A stretch of 64,000 nucleotides of DNA, taken from assembly GCA_011800155.1 (NCBI GenBank), contig JAALGH010000016.1:90001-154000 (forward strand), read 5' to 3'. The stretch is from Flammulina velutipes. Taxonomy: Eukaryota > Basidiomycota > Agaricomycetes > Agaricales > Physalacriaceae. Below are positions 61,348 to 64,000 of the stretch, piece by piece. A program made the position numbers and the translations under genes. The notes beneath the pieces are model-generated. The model saw only the letters and a program-made list of their open reading frames with translations. It did no database searches and was not told where the DNA came from. Position 1 is the stretch's first letter. Each line of letters begins with the position of its first letter.

Positions 61348-64000
61348 CTAAAAGCTAGGGTCTTTCCGTGAATAAAACGGAATAACCCGAAACTGCGCAA
61401 TCTTGTCTTTGAGTAAGGATCCATCTAGCTCACATAGGACATAGTTTCCACCAGTCGTGCGCGATACTACGGCGTATGGACCCATGAATCGTTCTTTGAA
61501 CTTGTGATTAAGTTCCTCTTCAATCCTAGTATTTCGGACTAATACCAGTTCACCAGTTTTGAACTTGTGAGATGGCATTCTGTTCTTATGATCTTCCATG
61601 AACTTAGCCGCTGCTCGAATCTTGGCATCTGTGACTCTTTGCTTCATACGTTTCACATCTTCTTTGTGTTTAATGAGCTGTTGTGCACGAAACGCTATCA
61701 AGTCTGAATGCGACACTAAGGAATCCGGAATATCAACCAACCAAGTCACCTCGTTTATATCTAACGGTAGGATGGGTTCACATCCTGTTACCGCGTAAAA
61801 CGGTGACTGTCCAAGTGTTCGTTTAACAGTGATTCGTTCTGCCCATAGTACTTCGTGTAGGTATGCCGGCCATTCTTCGGGATTTCCCCTACAGACTTTG
61901 AATAAGGATTGTCTTATGTCCCAATGTCCGCGTTCGACCTTCCCATTAGCCTGTTTATTGTACGGCGTAATGAGGATACCTTGACTCCATACTTGGCTTC
62001 AATATGAACCATCGCTTTCTTAATGGCAGGACCATTATCTGTTATGATCTGCTTTATACATCCCCAACGACATAAGATATCTTCGAAGAGCCAGTCTCCT
62101 AGAGTATCCGCGTTCTCGTTGATCAAGGCCCTTGCTTCCGGCCAACCACTAAGTCCACATCGAGCCACTGTGACAGCATTATAGCCGTCATACTTTTTGA
62201 TCTTCGGATTTTTCCCGCCTGATTTCGGCATTCGGAATGTGTCCACAAAAGCAGTCTCAAATATTCCTGGTGTTGGTGTAATCGTAGGTTCCTTATGGAT
62301 GATAATCTTCTGTCGTTTTTGGCAAAGAATACAAGTCTTAACAAACCAGTTCATGTCGTCTTCCATGCCTGGCCACCAGAACCTCTTGCCAACTAATTGT
62401 CGAACTGAGTATTGTCCTTTATGGCCATGTTTATCATGTACTATAGTCACTACTGGCAACCGTTTTCCTACTAAGAGGACTCGACGGTGCTTGTTTTCTT
62501 TGTGCTTCTTGTATAACTTCCCACCCGCAATGAAGAAATCCTTAGATGCCCAGTCCTTCAACGTTGATAGTTGTCTGGTGGACAATTCTTCAGTTTCATA
62601 TTCACTGTTGCGTAGGCAAGCTTCAACGTGTGGCAAGAGAGTTTCCCATAGAGCTTCTCTACTTGACCTTTCTAAGTCCGGAAACCCCTCAATTGCTACC
62701 CATTTCTCAAGGTCTTCTACCGCCATTGCTGCTAGTTGAGTAGCGCGGTATTCTTCTGAGGGCTGCTCGAAGTCGTTTACTGAGCTTTCCGGTAAACTTA
62801 CGGGAATTTCCCGTACTTCTTGCAGGTAACCTGTCTTAGTATCTATAGCATCTTTGAAGTCCTCGAAGGGGAGAGGCTTGTCCTCGTCCGCTAAGTCGTT
62901 AGGTTCTTCATACTCAAAGCTAGGCAGCTCGTCTTCTTCTTCATCTCCTGGAGGACGGGGTATGATAATGTCTTCAGGTGCAGGCACCCTTCGACTCAGT
63001 CCGTCCGGACCATGGACTTTTCCAGGTACATGTACCAAAGTGAAGTGAAACATGAGTATCTCCTCTGCCCATCTTTGTAGGTTCCCGTTGGTAAGGGAGT
63101 CGATGTTTGATAGCATTCCCTTAATGTACTTTGCATCGACTTCTACCTTCAGCTTTCGACAACCTAATAGATAGTACTTGCACGCCATTAATGCGCGGTG
63201 AAGTCCGAACAATCCCTCTTTGATTGTGAGTATCTAGCCTCACGCTCATCCAAAGTGATCGATAGGAACTTCGCATAGTAACGTTTCTTAGGGTCTTCAG
63301 GATCTTCTTGACTAAGATAAAATCCTACCGCCATATAAGAGGTATCCACCGATAATATAATCGGAGTATCCCAATCATAGTTCAAGGGCTTCAGCATGGG
63401 ACTTGTCTCAAGGGCTCTCTTTAATGAGTCCATCGAGGCTTGTTCTTCTTCTCCCCAATGAAACAACACGCCATCTCTTGTCAACCTGGTCATTGCCAGT
63501 GCTTTCTTAGAGTAGTCTTTCACAAACGTTCGGAAAACGCCTGCGGTTCCAAGGAAGGAACGAACGTCTCTTAAGCATTCACAAGGTACCCAATCTGATA
63601 TGACTTTGACTCGTTCTTCTGCCGGTTTACGTCCCTCATAGCAACAGGTATGACCTACTACTACGGTTTCGTTCGCGCAAATGATAGCTTTATGTCCAGA
63701 AAAGGTTCCCCCCGAGTACTTCATGCGTTGTATGATCCTATTCATGTTGATCATATGTTCCCATATGAATCGGCGGATTCCGTTATTTTCACGGATTGTC
63801 TCGTAGTTGCCATCTTTATCTTGGTACCTAGTAGCTGGCCCTCTAACTGGTACATCGTCTATGTAAGGCCTAGTAAAGGCTGGTATTTCGTCTTTGAGAA
63901 TATGAGTAACATCTTCGTGGAAGATGGGTACTGAATTCGTCCAACCCATGGGTAAGGTCTTGAGTCGTAATGCCCCATACGGAGTAGAGAACGTTGTCAT
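61348..64000 (-). pseudogene. Ty3/gypsy retrotransposon pol (RT-RNase H-integrase), partial, two frameshifts
   Basis: Runs off the window at 64000. The first frame (64000-63188) has the RT palm (TPYGALRLKTLPMGWTNS, YIDDVPV, the YxDD site), thumb (VRSFLGTAGVFRTFVKDYSK) and the RNase H start (LSVDTSYMAVGFYLSQE). A 1-2 nt shift near 63210 moves to the second frame (63212-61914). That frame holds an integrase zinc domain (HDKHGHKGQ...CILCQKRQ), core Asp (AFVDTF, about 62245) and second Asp (IITDNGPA, about 62035). A missing G near 61975 shifts again; the third stretch has ITPYNKQANGKVERGHW with the catalytic Glu, then the GPY/F domain (FMGPYAVVSRT, about 61470) and ends at 61348. No chromodomain. 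Protease and gag lie outside or are absent. No premature stops, so it is younger than its neighbours. Confidence 0.85.

Noticed and set aside
62197..62739. 180-codon + strand frame
   Set aside because: Antisense of the gypsy integrase region, which has the HHCC and DD motifs on the minus strand.

Overview
The window reads as a repeat-choked stretch of a mushroom-type basidiomycete (Agaricomycetes) nuclear genome. The reasons are short spliceosomal introns of about 50-60 bp with GT..AG ends, two KDZ transposases with the CxC2 cysteine cluster, TET/JBP-type 2-oxoglutarate oxygenase genes of the fungal kind, hAT, pogo-like, PIF-like and Ty3/gypsy sequences, and no operons. Almost everything is transposon, transposon relic, or a gene broken by a transposon. 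I see no tRNA gene, CRISPR array or clear housekeeping gene.

Layout. 1-9.4 kb: a mosaic of two shuffled noncoding repeat modules (A and B), a foldback element (4392-6527) holding a 28S rRNA fragment, LTR scraps, a SINE-like repeat and a small TET-like fragment. 10.36-13.6 kb: a pogo-like transposase relic cut by a KDZ-type terminal arm, which is itself cut by the 1.8-kb element L. 13.56-21.7 kb: a TET/JBP gene (TET1) split in two. Its 3' end lies on the + strand at 13561-13704 and the rest on the - strand at 20365-21675, because the segment between inverted elements L and R, containing a LINE relic and a MITE, has been inverted. 22.88-35.46 kb: one hAT transposase gene on the - strand, interrupted by a 710-bp MITE in an exon and by the complete 8.6-kb KDZ element KDZ1 in an intron. 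35.7-37.8 kb: another KDZ-type arm inserted in a PIF/Harbinger-like transposase, and a MITE. 38.3-40.0 kb: an uncharacterised spliced gene. 41.18-52.46 kb: a second TET/JBP gene (TET2) with the 9.9-kb element KDZ2 inserted in its first coding exon, followed by an LTR-like repeat. 53.2-64 kb: two + strand genes, one - strand gene with a C-terminal Zn2Cys6-like cluster, and the pol region of a Ty3/gypsy element on the - strand that runs off the window end.

How the parts relate. KDZ1 and KDZ2 share one plan: TIRs of about 1.0-1.15 kb, a DDE transposase on one strand, and on the other strand a divergently transcribed accessory pair. The first accessory protein has an RNase H1-N/viroplasmin-like domain; the second is a larger protein of unknown function. 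The TET genes here are targets of insertion, not cargo. Nine premature stops assigned in the decayed coding regions are all explicable as C:G to T:A changes, mostly CGA to TGA, and the rRNA fragment shows CpG to TpG/CpA changes at otherwise conserved sites. Together these suggest decay driven by cytosine methylation.

The least explained region is 53.2-61.4 kb. Introns and spacers there carry many small palindromes of the form TTCCG-N7-11-CGGAA, and a neighbouring gene encodes a Zn2Cys6-type cluster, a fold that typically reads CGG half-sites.
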